A stretch of 64,000 nt of DNA. Origin: Halomonas sp. LR3S48 (lineage in GTDB: Bacteria; Pseudomonadota; Gammaproteobacteria; Pseudomonadales; Halomonadaceae). The stretch is from NCBI RefSeq assembly GCF_025725665.1, contig NZ_CP107009.1, forward strand, positions 372,001-436,000, given 5' to 3'. The notes under the pieces were generated by a model, which saw only the letters and a list, made by a program, of their open reading frames with translations, was not told where the DNA came from and ran no database searches. Made by a program: the position numbers and the translations under genes. This document shows, one piece after another, positions 55,980 through 64,000 of the stretch (within the stretch, counting starts at the first letter, position 1; the number at the start of each line of letters is the position of its first letter).

Positions 55980-57056
55980 TCAGGGAGTTGGGGCGAGTGA
56001 CCGGTCGCGGGCCAGCTCGGCGCCGCAGGACTCGCGCACCCTGAGCTGGGGGGCGAGTACGACCTGCTCGCGCGCCCCGTCGGGGTTCTGGATACGCCGC
56101 AGGGCCAGGCGGGCCGCCTCCCGGCCGACGGCGTAGGGATGGGTGGCGATACTGGTCAGCGCCGGGGCGCTCAGCGCCGCCTCTTCGACGTCATCAGTGC
56201 CGATCACCGCGCAGTCCACCCCGGGGGTGAGCCCGTGGCGCTGCAAGCCGAGCATGGCGCCGAATGCGACCAGGTCGTTGTGGCACACCACGGCGGTAGG
56301 GGCGGGCGATTCCCCAAGCAGCAGTTGAATGGCCTCGAAGCCGTCGCGACGGGTCACCGTCGAGCGCAGCAGGCGCTGATAGCCGAGGCCATGGTGAGCA
56401 ATGGCTTCGCGATAGCCCTGCCAGCGTTCGCGAGTCGCCGAGTGCTCGGTATGCCCGCCGATGAAGGCGATACGCTCATGGCCGTGCGCAACCAGATGGT
56501 CGATGGCCAGATTCACCCCTCGGCGGAAATCCGTGCCGGCATAATCGTAGGGCGGCGTGCCGATATGGCGCAGTACCTGCACACAGGGCAGCTTCCACGC
56601 TTCCAGCGTCGCGACCAGGGCGGGGTCGGTGCCTTCCGCCGGGCACAGCAGGATGCCGTCGACGCGATGCTCGCGCATGCGCTCCAGGAAACGCTGTTGG
56701 CGTTCGGGGGAGTCTTCGCTGTTGGCCAGGAAGGAGACATAGCCCTCGCGGTTCAGGGCGGCATCGATCCCCGCCACCATGGCGCCGAAGAAGGGGTTGG
56801 CGATGTCATAGACCACCACGCCCAGGGTCGAGGTGCGGGTGGCCCGCAGGGCGGCGGCACCTCGGTTGTAGACGTAACCGAGCGTCTTGATCGAGCGGCG
56901 GACCTGCTCGCGGGTGCGCTTGGCGACCAGTGGGCTCTCGCGCAGCACCAGCGAGACCGTCGAACGCGAGACGCCCGCGTGGGCGGCGATATCCTGCAGC
57001 GTCACGGTGCCGGAAGGCTGGCTTTTCCTGTGTGTCTTGCGAGGCTCGTCGGTCAT
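55980..57056 (-). CDS. LacI-family transcriptional regulator 1
   Basis: 358 residues. LacI HTH (VTLQDIAAHAGVSRSTVSLVLRE) at about 18-40, hinge GYVYNRGAAALRATRT, and a periplasmic-binding-like ligand domain from about 75 (LGVVVYDIANPFFGAMVAGIDAAL). It lies directly upstream of the TRAP genes, divergent neither in strand nor far in distance, so it is their natural regulator. ATG 57056 begins MTDEPRKTHRK; the upstream open frame runs over the operator. Confidence 0.9.
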   Translation of the reverse strand: MTDEPRKTHRKSQPSGTVTLQDIAAHAGVSRSTVSLVLRESPLVAKRTREQVRRSIKTLGYVYNRGAAALRATRTSTLGVVVYDIANPFFGAMVAGIDAALNREGYVSFLANSEDSPERQQRFLERMREHRVDGILLCPAEGTDPALVATLEAWKLPCVQVLRHIGTPPYDYAGTDFRRGVNLAIDHLVAHGHERIAFIGGHTEHSATRERWQGYREAIAHHGLGYQRLLRSTVTRRDGFEAIQLLLGESPAPTAVVCHNDLVAFGAMLGLQRHGLTPGVDCAVIGTDDVEEAALSAPALTSIATHPYAVGREAARLALRRIQNPDGAREQVVLAPQLRVRESCGAELARDRSLAPTP

Positions 57057-57081
57057 TGCATGAACGTCTCGGTGGATTGTC

Positions 57082-57099
57082 TTTTGGATTGATCCAAAA
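57082..57099. promoter_or_regulatory. Operator of LacI-family regulator 1
   Basis: Perfect 18-base palindrome TTTTGGAT-TG-ATCCAAAA, 26 bases before the regulator start. Same core as the site inside dctP. Confidence 0.75.
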
Positions 57100-57158
57100 C
57101 TAGTGGAGCCGAGTTGCATGGCCAAGGCTGCTTTAGTCGTAGGATCTTGGCCGATAGC

Positions 57159-58142
57159 TCAGTTGCGTTGCTGCCAGGCGGGCTCGTTGACCAGGCTGAT
57201 CGGTCGCTTGCCATCGAGCGCGAGCATGATGTTGTCCACTGCGAGCTGGGCCATGGCGTCGCGGGTCTCGTGGGTGGCCGAACCGATGTGGGGCAGCGCC
57301 ACCACGTTGGCCATGTGCGGCAGCGGCGACTCCGGCGAGAGCGGTTCCTGCTCGAACACGTCGAGCCCGGCGGCGTGGATTTCGCCGTTCTCCAGCGCAC
57401 CGATCAGCGCCGCCTCGTCGACCACCTTGCCGCGGGCGATGTTGACGAAGATCGCCGAGCGCTTCATCAGGCCGAATTCGCGCTTGCCGATCAGGTGGGT
57501 CGTCTCGGCCGACAGCGGCACGGTTACGCAGACGAAATCGCTCTGGGTCAGCAGCTCGTCCAGCTCGCAGCGCGTGGCGCCCAGCTCCCGCTCCAGTTCG
57601 GGCTTGGGCGAGGCGTTGGAATAAAGCACCTGCATGCCGAAGCCCAGCGCGCCGCGGCGGGCTACGGCGGCGCCGATACGACCCAGGCCGATCATGCCGA
57701 GCGTCTTGCCGTGCACGTCGCTGCCGAACTGCGCCTCGCCGATACTCTCCCGCCAGTCGCCGCGCTTGACGAACTCGGCCAGCTCCACCGCGCGCCTGGC
57801 CGTTGCCATGATCAGCAGGAAGCCGGTGTCGGCGGTGGTCTCGGTGAGCACGTCGGGAGTGTTGCATAGCAGGATGCCGCGCCGGGTCAGCGCCTCGACA
57901 GGGTAGTTGTCGTAGCCCACCGAGATGCTGGCGATGGCCTCGAGGTGCGGGGCCTGGTCGAGCAGCTCGGGCGTGATGAGAAGGCTCGAGCCGACGATGC
58001 CGTGGGCCTGGCCTAATGCTTGGCGAAAAGCGGGGTCGTCGGTGTCCTTCAAGGCTTCGAAATAATCGACGTGGAAGCGCTGCCTGAGCTGGTCGAGGTG
58101 CGTCGGCTTGAGGCGGCTATAGGCGACGATGCGTTTTGTCAT
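57159..58142 (-). CDS. 2-hydroxyacid dehydrogenase of the GhrB/2-ketogluconate reductase type
   Basis: 327 residues. Reduces glyoxylate, hydroxypyruvate or 2-ketogluconate with NAD(P)H. Features are ISVGYDNYPVEALTRRGI, NAD-binding GMIGLGRIGAAVARR, NIARGKVVDEAALIGAL with catalytic Arg, DVFEQEPL with Glu, and the His in LPHIGSATHETRDAM. SNASPKPELE after the dinucleotide motif has no acidic residue at the ribose position, which points to NADPH. Lies between the regulator 1 operator and kdgK. Confidence 0.88.
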   Translation of the reverse strand: MTKRIVAYSRLKPTHLDQLRQRFHVDYFEALKDTDDPAFRQALGQAHGIVGSSLLITPELLDQAPHLEAIASISVGYDNYPVEALTRRGILLCNTPDVLTETTADTGFLLIMATARRAVELAEFVKRGDWRESIGEAQFGSDVHGKTLGMIGLGRIGAAVARRGALGFGMQVLYSNASPKPELERELGATRCELDELLTQSDFVCVTVPLSAETTHLIGKREFGLMKRSAIFVNIARGKVVDEAALIGALENGEIHAAGLDVFEQEPLSPESPLPHMANVVALPHIGSATHETRDAMAQLAVDNIMLALDGKRPISLVNEPAWQQRN

Positions 58143-58169
58143 TGTCTCGCTCCGGTGATGGCGGGTCGG

Positions 58170-59153
58170 TTACGGCAAGTCTGGCAGGTGGCGCTCGAGC
58201 TCGGCCAGGCGCGAGCGGTGCGGCAGGCCTTCCATATCGCCCTGTACCTGGACGGCCTCGGCGCCGATCAGGTTGCCGCGGCGCGCGGCGGCCTGGGGTG
58301 AGCGGCCGTCGAGCAGGGCACTGACCACACCCACAGCGAAACCGTCGCCGGCGCCCACGGTATCCACCACGTGCGCGACCGGGAAGCCCGGCAGGGTGGC
58401 TTCCGCCTCGCGGCCGTCCAGCACGCCGCGGTAGTAGGCGCCCTCCGGTCCGAGCTTGAGGAATACGGCCTGGGCGCCGCGCTCGAGATAGAAATCGGCG
58501 ATGTCGCGAGGCGTTTCGCGCCCGGTCAGCAGGCGGCCCTCGGCCAGGCCCGGCAGTACCCAGTCGGCCTTCGCCGCCAGCGCGTTGAGCGTCTCGCGCA
58601 TCTCCGCCTCGCTGGGCCACAGGCTGGGGCGCAGGTTGGGGTCGAAGGAGACGGTTGCGCCATGGGTTCGGGCCCGCTCCAGCATGTGTTCGGTAAGCTC
58701 CCGACAACTGGCCGAGAGCGCAGGAGGAATACCGGTGGCGTGGAGGTGGCGGGCAGCGGCGAAGTCCACCTGTGCGGCATCTTCAGGCGAAAGGTGGCTG
58801 GCCGCACTGCCGCGGCGAAAGTATTCCACCCTGGGGTCGGCGCCGCCTTCGGCACGTTCCTTGAACACCAGGCCGGTGGCATGGTCGGGGTCATCGTGCA
58901 GATAGCAGCAGTCCAGTCCTTCTGCTTCGAGCTTGCGTCGCACGTAGGTACCGAAGCCGTCGCTGCCGACGCGACTGAGCCAGCCGACCCGAAAGCCGAG
59001 CCGGGCCAGGCCGATGGCGACGTTGGTATCCGCTCCGGCGATGCCGCGTCTGAAGCATTCCACCTCGGCCATGGGGCCGGGAGTCTCGGCCACGAACAGG
59101 GCCATGGCTTCGCCAAAGGCGAGCACTTCCGGGAGGAGAGTGTGGGTGTTCAT
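58170..59153 (-). CDS. kdgK: 2-dehydro-3-deoxygluconokinase (PfkB/ribokinase family)
   Basis: 327 residues. Phosphorylates KDG to KDPG for the Entner-Doudoroff aldolase. Ribokinase motifs: GIAGADTNVAIGLARLG near residues 40-56 (substrate binding) and VDTVGAGDGFAVG (ATP/anion hole, catalytic Asp) near 285. KdgK-like LRPSLWPSEAEMRETLNAL is typical. ATG 59153 overlaps the regulator 2 stop as ATGA. No KDPG aldolase gene is in the window. Confidence 0.88.
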   Translation of the reverse strand: MNTHTLLPEVLAFGEAMALFVAETPGPMAEVECFRRGIAGADTNVAIGLARLGFRVGWLSRVGSDGFGTYVRRKLEAEGLDCCYLHDDPDHATGLVFKERAEGGADPRVEYFRRGSAASHLSPEDAAQVDFAAARHLHATGIPPALSASCRELTEHMLERARTHGATVSFDPNLRPSLWPSEAEMRETLNALAAKADWVLPGLAEGRLLTGRETPRDIADFYLERGAQAVFLKLGPEGAYYRGVLDGREAEATLPGFPVAHVVDTVGAGDGFAVGVVSALLDGRSPQAAARRGNLIGAEAVQVQGDMEGLPHRSRLAELERHLPDLP

Positions 59154-60223
59154 GGCGTCTCCTTGGTGTTGTCTTTGACGTTGTCGAAGTCGGGGCCGGT
59201 GCCGGGTAGGCGGGTCGAGCCGCGTGCATTTAGCATCGGTGGAAACTGGATGCAGCATGGTGGCAGCGTAGATCCATTGTCATCGAGGCGTGCCTGCAAC
59301 TGCTGCACGGCGGCGCGGCCAATGGCCTCGGTGGGCTGCGCCAGGGTGGTGATGCCGGGCGGCACGAGGCTGCACCAGTCGAGCTCGTCGATACCCAGCA
59401 GGCCGACCTCGCCCAGGCGAATGCCCAGGGCCTGGAGGGCGCGGGTGGCGGCAAGAGTCACGTTGCCGTTGGCGCATAGCACGGCCGCGGGCTGCCCGGC
59501 GCGGACGAGGAACGCTTCGATGATCGCCCGCACCGCGGAGCCGTCGAGGGCCGGGTCGTGGCGTTCCCCGTGGAGTGCCGGCTCCTCGGACAGGCGCTGC
59601 TCGAAACGCTGCCAGCGCTGCTGGCGCGGGCTGGTCAGGCCCACTGGTTGGCTGAGAAACAGCAGATGACGATAACCCTGCGCTCTCAGGTGATCGATGG
59701 CCATGTCGATGGCCAGGGCGTTGTCGAGCCCGACCCTGTCCGCCTCGAGTTCCTCCAGCCAGCGGTCGAGCAGGACCAGCGGCATGCCTTGCCCGGCCAG
59801 CTCCTGCAGCTCGTGGGCGGGGCTACCGGCGGCATTGATCACCAGCCCCTCCACCCGATAGGAGGCGAGCAGGGCCAGGTGGGTTCGCTCCTGGGCGGGG
59901 TCGTTGTCGGTGTTGGCTACCAGTAGCGAAAAGCCGCGCTCGCGACAGGCCTGTTCGACGCCGTGCATCACCGCGACCGAGTAGGGATTGCGGATGTCTG
60001 CCACCAGCATGCCGAGCAGCCGCGAACGGCCGCCCTTGAGGCCTCGGGCCATCTGGTTGGGACGATAGCCGAGCTTGTTGGCGGCTTCGCCGATACGGCG
60101 CCGCAGTGCCGGCGAGAGCCGCTCGCGCTCGCCGCTGAAATAACGCGACACGCTGGTCTTGGAGGCGTCGGCTTCGCGCGCCACCTCAAGGATCGTGGCA
60201 TGTCGTGAGGGTCGAGCTGGCAT
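59150..60223 (-). CDS. LacI-family transcriptional regulator 2
   Basis: 357 residues, GntR-gluconate-operon-like LacI regulator. HTH ATILEVAREADASKTSVSRYFSG (about 9-31), hinge GYRPNQMARGLKGGRS, ligand domain LLGMLVADIRNPYSVAVMHGVEQA. Operon order regulator-kdgK-reductase suggests it controls KDG/ketogluconate use. ATG 60223; perfect operator immediately upstream. Confidence 0.9.
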   Translation of the reverse strand: MPARPSRHATILEVAREADASKTSVSRYFSGERERLSPALRRRIGEAANKLGYRPNQMARGLKGGRSRLLGMLVADIRNPYSVAVMHGVEQACRERGFSLLVANTDNDPAQERTHLALLASYRVEGLVINAAGSPAHELQELAGQGMPLVLLDRWLEELEADRVGLDNALAIDMAIDHLRAQGYRHLLFLSQPVGLTSPRQQRWQRFEQRLSEEPALHGERHDPALDGSAVRAIIEAFLVRAGQPAAVLCANGNVTLAATRALQALGIRLGEVGLLGIDELDWCSLVPPGITTLAQPTEAIGRAAVQQLQARLDDNGSTLPPCCIQFPPMLNARGSTRLPGTGPDFDNVKDNTKETP

Positions 60224-60236
60224 GGTGTCTCTCTGA

Positions 60237-60252
60237 ATGGGAACGTTCCCAT
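60237..60252. promoter_or_regulatory. Operator of LacI-family regulator 2
   Basis: Perfect 16-base palindrome ATGGGAACGTTCCCAT with the central CG typical of LacI-family sites, 13 bases before the regulator 2 start. It should give autorepression of regulator 2, kdgK and the reductase gene. Confidence 0.85.
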
Positions 60253-60330
60253 CCTAGGTTGCGCGAAGCGTCAGGGCAAGTTCGAGAGCAAGGGATGACG
60301 AGAGAAGGGTGAGGAGGCAGGACGTGCTGA

Positions 60331-60359
60331 AAAGAGAAGGGCGGCCCGAGGCCGCCCTT
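60331..60359 (-). terminator. Terminator of the epd-pgk-fba operon
   Basis: A 10-base perfect stem (60337-60346 with 60350-60359), loop CGA, followed on the minus strand by CTCTTTTC. Lies 21 bases past the fba stop. Confidence 0.85.
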
Positions 60360-60380
60360 GCCGACTCAGGGGTGAAGTGC

Positions 60381-61445
60381 CTACTTCACCTTGGGGTCGA
60401 GCTCGCCGCGGGCATAGCGCTCGAACATCGCCTCGAGGCTGATCGGCTTGATGCGGCTGGCGTTGCCGGCGGTGCCGAAGGCTTCGTAGCGGGCGATGCA
60501 GATGTCGCGCATCGCGGTCACGGTTTCCTTGAGGAACTTGCGCGGGTCGAACTCGCTTGGATTATGGGCCAGGAAGCGGCGCACCGCCCCGGTGGAGGCC
60601 AGGCGCAGGTCGGTGTCGATGTTGACCTTGCGCACGCCGTGCTTGATGCCCTCGACGATCTCCTCGACCGGCACGCCGTAGGTCTCGGGGATCTCGCCGC
60701 CGAATTCGTTGATGATGGCGAGCCACTCCTGCGGTACCGAGGAGGAGCCGTGCATCACCAGGTGGGTATCGGGGATGCGGGCGTGGATCTCCTTGATACG
60801 CTGGATCGAGAGGGTGTCGCCGGTAGGCGGCTTGGTGAACTTGTAGGCGCCGTGGCTGGTACCGATGGCGATGGCCAGGGCATCGACCTGGGTCGCCTTG
60901 ACGAACTCGGCGGCCTCTTCGGGGTCGGTGAGCAGCTGGTCGTGGGAGAGCACGCCCTCGGCGCCGATGCCGTCTTCCTCGCCGGCCATGCCGGTTTCCA
61001 GGCTGCCCAGGCAGCCCAGCTCGCCCTCTACCGAGACGCCGCAGGCGTGGGCCATCTCGACGGTGCGGCGGGTGACGTCGACGTTGTAGTCGTAGTCCAT
61101 CGGCGTCTTGCCGTCCTCGCCCAGGGAGCCGTCCATCATCACCGAGGAGAAGCCGAGCTGGATCGAGCGCTGGCATACCGCGGGAGAGGTGCCGTGGTCC
61201 TGGTGCATCACCACCGGGATGTGGGGGAACTCCTCCACGGCGGCCAGGATGAGGTGGCGAAGGAAGGGCGCGCCAGCGTACTTCCGCGCACCGGCTGAGG
61301 CCTGGACGATGACCGGGGAGTCGGTTGCGTCGGCCGCTTCCATGATGGCGCGCATCTGTTCGAGGTTGTTGACGTTGAAGGCTGGAATGCCATAGCCGCG
61401 CTCGGCGGCGTGGTCCAGCATCTGGCGCATGCTGATCAGTGCCAT
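60381..61445 (-). CDS. fba: Class II fructose-bisphosphate aldolase
   Basis: 354 residues. Zinc aldolase that cleaves or makes fructose 1,6-bisphosphate. [11 protein letters not shown] (H81, H84 and the catalytic Asp D83), [39 protein letters not shown] and [12 protein letters not shown]. Its sequence is of the CbbA/Fda (class IIB) type rather than E. coli FbaA, although the operon order epd-pgk-fba matches E. coli. Confidence 0.95.
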   Translation of the reverse strand: MALISMRQMLDHAAERGYGIPAFNVNNLEQMRAIMEAADATDSPVIVQASAGARKYAGAPFLRHLILAAVEEFPHIPVVMHQDHGTSPAVCQRSIQLGFSSVMMDGSLGEDGKTPMDYDYNVDVTRRTVEMAHACGVSVEGELGCLGSLETGMAGEEDGIGAEGVLSHDQLLTDPEEAAEFVKATQVDALAIAIGTSHGAYKFTKPPTGDTLSIQRIKEIHARIPDTHLVMHGSSSVPQEWLAIINEFGGEIPETYGVPVEEIVEGIKHGVRKVNIDTDLRLASTGAVRRFLAHNPSEFDPRKFLKETVTAMRDICIARYEAFGTAGNASRIKPISLEAMFERYARGELDPKVK

Positions 61446-61487
61446 GTACTCACCTGTTCTCTTCTACGGTCTGTCTGGGTGATGGGG

Positions 61488-61511
61488 TGCCACCCGGCGT
61501 GCCGGGTGGCA
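61488..61511 (-). other. Hairpin between pgk and fba
   Basis: 11-base perfect arms (61488-61498 with 61501-61511) just after the pgk stop. No T run. Probably an mRNA-stabilising or processing structure that sets the pgk/fba ratio. Confidence 0.5.
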
Positions 61512-61521
61512 GGGGGTTGGG

Positions 61522-62688
61522 TCAGCGTGCGGCGGCATCTTCCAGCGCTTTCACGGCGGGCAGGGTCTTGCCCTCGACGTACTCGAGGAAGGCGCCGCCG
61601 CCGGTGGAGATGTAGGAGACCTGCTCCTCGATCCCGTACTTGTCGATGGCGGCCAGGGTGTCGCCGCCGCCAGCGATGGAGAAGCCGTTGCTTTCGGCGA
61701 TGGCCTGCGACAGTGCCTCGGTGCCCTTGCCGAACTGGTCGATCTCGAACACGCCTACCGGGCCGTTCCACAGGATGGTGCCGGCGTCCTTGAGCAGGCC
61801 GGCGAGCCGCCCGGCGGTATCGGGGCCGATGTCGAGGATCATCTCGTCGTCGCCTACCTGGTCGACCGGTTTGACCACCGCCTCGGCCGAGTCGGAGAAC
61901 TCGGTAGCCACCACCACGTCGGTGGGCAGCGGGATCTCGACCTTGGCCATCAGCGCCTTGGCCTGCTCGACCAGGTCGGCTTCATACAGCGACTTGCCGA
62001 CATTGTGGCCCGCCGCGGCGATGAAGGTGTTGGCGATGCCGCCGCCGACGATCAGTTGATCGCACTTCTCGGAAAGCGCATTGAGCACCTCGAGCTTGGT
62101 CGAGACCTTGGATCCACCGACGATGGCGACCATGGGTCGCCTGGGGGTGGCGAGGGCCTGCTCCAGGGCATCGAGTTCGGCGGCCAGCAGCGGGCCGGCG
62201 CAGGCTTGGGGGGCGAAACGGGCCACGCCGTGTGTCGAGGCCTGGGCGCGGTGGGCGGTGCCGAAGGCGTCCATCACGTAGATGTCGCACAGCGCGGCAT
62301 ACTGCTGCGAGAGAGTCTCGTCATCCTTCTTTTCACCAACGTTGAAGCGTACGTTCTCGAGCAGTACCACCTCGCCGTCGGCCAGGTCCTGGGCGGTATC
62401 GAGGTAATCCTCGACCAGGCGCACCGGTCGGCCGAGCAGCTCGCCGAGGCGTTCGGCCACCGGCGACAGCGAGAACTCCTCGGCCGGCTCGCCTTCGGTG
62501 GGGCGTCCCAGGTGGCTCATCAGCATCACCTTGGCGCCGGCTTCCGTGGCGGCCTTGATGGTCGGCAGGCTGGCACGCAGGCGGGCGTCGCTGGTCACCT
62601 TGCCGTGCTTGACGGGTACATTCAGGTCCTCGCGGATCAGCACACGCTTACCGTGCAGGTCGAGGTCGGTCATCTTGAGCACGTTCAT
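61522..62688 (-). CDS. pgk: Phosphoglycerate kinase
   Basis: 388 residues. Transfers phosphate between 1,3-bisphosphoglycerate and ADP. Motifs [47 protein letters not shown], and the nucleotide-binding [20 protein letters not shown] and [13 protein letters not shown]. Length and content are standard. Middle gene of the epd-pgk-fba operon. Confidence 0.97.
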   Translation of the reverse strand: MNVLKMTDLDLHGKRVLIREDLNVPVKHGKVTSDARLRASLPTIKAATEAGAKVMLMSHLGRPTEGEPAEEFSLSPVAERLGELLGRPVRLVEDYLDTAQDLADGEVVLLENVRFNVGEKKDDETLSQQYAALCDIYVMDAFGTAHRAQASTHGVARFAPQACAGPLLAAELDALEQALATPRRPMVAIVGGSKVSTKLEVLNALSEKCDQLIVGGGIANTFIAAAGHNVGKSLYEADLVEQAKALMAKVEIPLPTDVVVATEFSDSAEAVVKPVDQVGDDEMILDIGPDTAGRLAGLLKDAGTILWNGPVGVFEIDQFGKGTEALSQAIAESNGFSIAGGGDTLAAIDKYGIEEQVSYISTGGGAFLEYVEGKTLPAVKALEDAAAR

Positions 62689-62731
62689 CGGGCGTCTTCC
62701 TTCCTTGTGTGAGGGAAACCGAAGCCGGGGA

Positions 62732-63772
62732 TCATCGGGGCACCGCGGGAAGCGCCGCCATGCGCTGGGCGACGTCGAGCATGCGGTTGGCGAAGCCCCA
62801 CTCGTTGTCGAACCAGCACAGCAGCTTGATCAGGCGCTTGCCTGCCACCCGGGTCTGAGTGGCGTCAACGATACCCGAGCGGGGGTCGTGGTTGAAGTCG
62901 ACCGAGGCCATGGGTTCTTCGGTGTAGCCGAGCAGCCCGGCCAGGCGGCCGGCGCTGGCGTCGCGCAGCAGGGCGTTGACCTCGGTGGCCGTAGTGTCGC
63001 GGCGCACGCAGATCGACAGGTCCATGGCCGAGACATTGATCGTCGGTACGCGCATGTGCAGGCATTCGAAGCGCCCGGCCAGGTGGGGCATCAGGCGGTT
63101 GATACCACGTGCCAGGCTGGTGTCGACGGGCACGATGGAGTGCATCGCCGAACGCGTCAGGCGCAGGTCGGTCTGGTGGTAGGCGTCGATCACTGGTTGG
63201 TCGTTCATCGCCGAATGCACCGTGGTGGTCACGCCGTGCTCGATGCCGAGCGCCTCGTCGAGCACGGTGAGTACCGGTACCAGGCAGTTGGTGGTGCACG
63301 ACGCCGCCGAGACGATGCGATGCCCGGCGGAAAGCTCGCCGTCGTTGATGCCGCAGACAATGGTGGCGTCGACGTCGCTTTCGGCGGGCTGGGAGAACAG
63401 CAGGCGGCCGGCGCCGGCTTCGAGATGACGCTCGGCGGTGGCACGATCCTTGAAACTGCCCGAGCACTCCAGCACCAGGTCGATGCCGAGTTCGCCCCAA
63501 GGCAGTTGCTTGGGCTCCGGCTCGGTCAGGATCGCGATGGGCGTGCCGTCGACGATCATCCGGCCCTCGGCCGTCTCCACCTGCCCCGGAAAACGGCCAT
63601 GGGTGGTGTCGTAGCGGGTCAGGTAGGCGATGGTGGCCAGGTCGGAGAGCTCATTGATCGCCACCACCTCGAGCGTCGGCTCGCCGGGTCGGTTCGACTG
63701 GCGCTCCAGCAGCGCGCGCAGCACGCACTGGCCGATACGACCGTAACCGTTGATGGCGATGCGCTGGGCCAT
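62732..63772 (-). CDS. epd: Erythrose-4-phosphate dehydrogenase (GAPDH family)
   Basis: 346 residues. Converts erythrose 4-phosphate to 4-phosphoerythronate for pyridoxal phosphate synthesis; close to GAPDH. NAD-binding [15 protein letters not shown]; catalytic C159 in [48 protein letters not shown] and [16 protein letters not shown] are the Epd forms of these segments. Position in front of pgk-fba supports Epd over GapA, though dual activity is possible. ATG 63772 chosen: MAQRIAING is the family N terminus. Confidence 0.9.
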   Translation of the reverse strand: MAQRIAINGYGRIGQCVLRALLERQSNRPGEPTLEVVAINELSDLATIAYLTRYDTTHGRFPGQVETAEGRMIVDGTPIAILTEPEPKQLPWGELGIDLVLECSGSFKDRATAERHLEAGAGRLLFSQPAESDVDATIVCGINDGELSAGHRIVSAASCTTNCLVPVLTVLDEALGIEHGVTTTVHSAMNDQPVIDAYHQTDLRLTRSAMHSIVPVDTSLARGINRLMPHLAGRFECLHMRVPTINVSAMDLSICVRRDTTATEVNALLRDASAGRLAGLLGYTEEPMASVDFNHDPRSGIVDATQTRVAGKRLIKLLCWFDNEWGFANRMLDVAQRMAALPAVPR

Positions 63773-64000
63773 GAAGCGGGCTCTCTTACCGGCGGAAAGC
63801 GGCGATTCTAGCGCATTTTCGCTGCAGTTGCCCACGTGAGCCTGAGGGCGAGCTTGTGTCGGGCAGAGTGCAAAAGCCTACTCCCAGCGAGTCTTGAAAA
63901 AAATCGAGGCGACCCTATAAGAAGCAATACGGCACCGGTGTGTCTCTGTTCCTTCGGTGCCGGGGTTCGGGTTGACCCGCAATATCCAAAAGCCTGAATA
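63773..64000 (-). promoter_or_regulatory. Upstream region of epd at the window edge
   Basis: 228 bases with no recognised gene. An AAAAAAA tract (63896-63902) and CCTATAAG (63914-63921) occur in it. The epd promoter should lie here, but I cannot assign it with confidence. Confidence 0.4.

Overview
The window is GC-rich bacterial chromosome, densely coded and built largely of overlapping operons. The gene content (NtrBC next to glnA, BipA, epd-pgk-fba, TRAP and TTT transporters, complete C-P lyase operon, acidic proteins) fits a halophilic gammaproteobacterium of the Halomonas/Halomonadaceae type. That placement is inference from gene content and style; no rRNA or tRNA gene is present to confirm it.

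Layout. 1-6.6 kb: end of a branched-chain amino acid binding protein (+), facing a minus-strand set of livG-livF-livH-livM with an upstream sodium symporter. 6.7-9.7 kb: a small unknown protein, an exported M20 peptidase and a MerR regulator with what look like two TipAS-like modules. 9.8-16.2 kb: a type VI secretion cassette read right to left as vgrG, DUF4123 adaptor, unknown 628-residue candidate effector, exported candidate immunity protein and PAAR tip. Effector and immunity genes are visibly AT-richer than their flanks. 16.4-24.4 kb: bipA/typA, a small glycosyltransferase-like protein, then the nitrogen block glnA, a DUF4124 protein, ntrB and ntrC, with NtrC-type palindromes and a sigma-54 promoter.

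24.5-29.8 kb: an HMG-CoA-lyase-type enzyme, a class III CoA-transferase and a complete tripartite tricarboxylate transporter, which together read as uptake, CoA activation and cleavage of a branched hydroxy-diacid. 30-31.4 kb: an orphan copper nitrite reductase with an extra N-terminal cupredoxin domain, preceded by FNR-like boxes. 31.6-42.3 kb: phosphonate uptake and C-P lyase genes phnCDE, phnF and phnGHIJKLMNP, with two copies of a palindrome that is the likely PhnF operator. 42.4-49.4 kb: alcohol dehydrogenase, small membrane protein, dGTPase, NERD protein, sirtuin, YbaY-like lipoprotein, YciH and a HAD phosphatase.

49.8-51.1 kb: two tandem paralogous genes for exported, extremely acidic, repeat-containing proteins ending in DQDW. 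51.1-52.9 kb: a COG4315-type protein, a small unknown protein and a second HAD phosphatase. 52.9-60.2 kb: a TRAP transporter (dctP, dctQ, dctM), two LacI-family regulators with clear palindromic operators, a 2-ketoacid reductase and a KDG kinase, read as a sugar-acid catabolic block. 60.4-63.8 kb: epd-pgk-fba, ending in the promoter region at the right edge.

Most promising for novelty: the T6SS effector/immunity pair, the acidic DQDW protein pair, the cupredoxin-fused NirK with its regulatory boxes, the PhnF palindromes, and the 85-base nested hairpin between the NERD and sirtuin genes.
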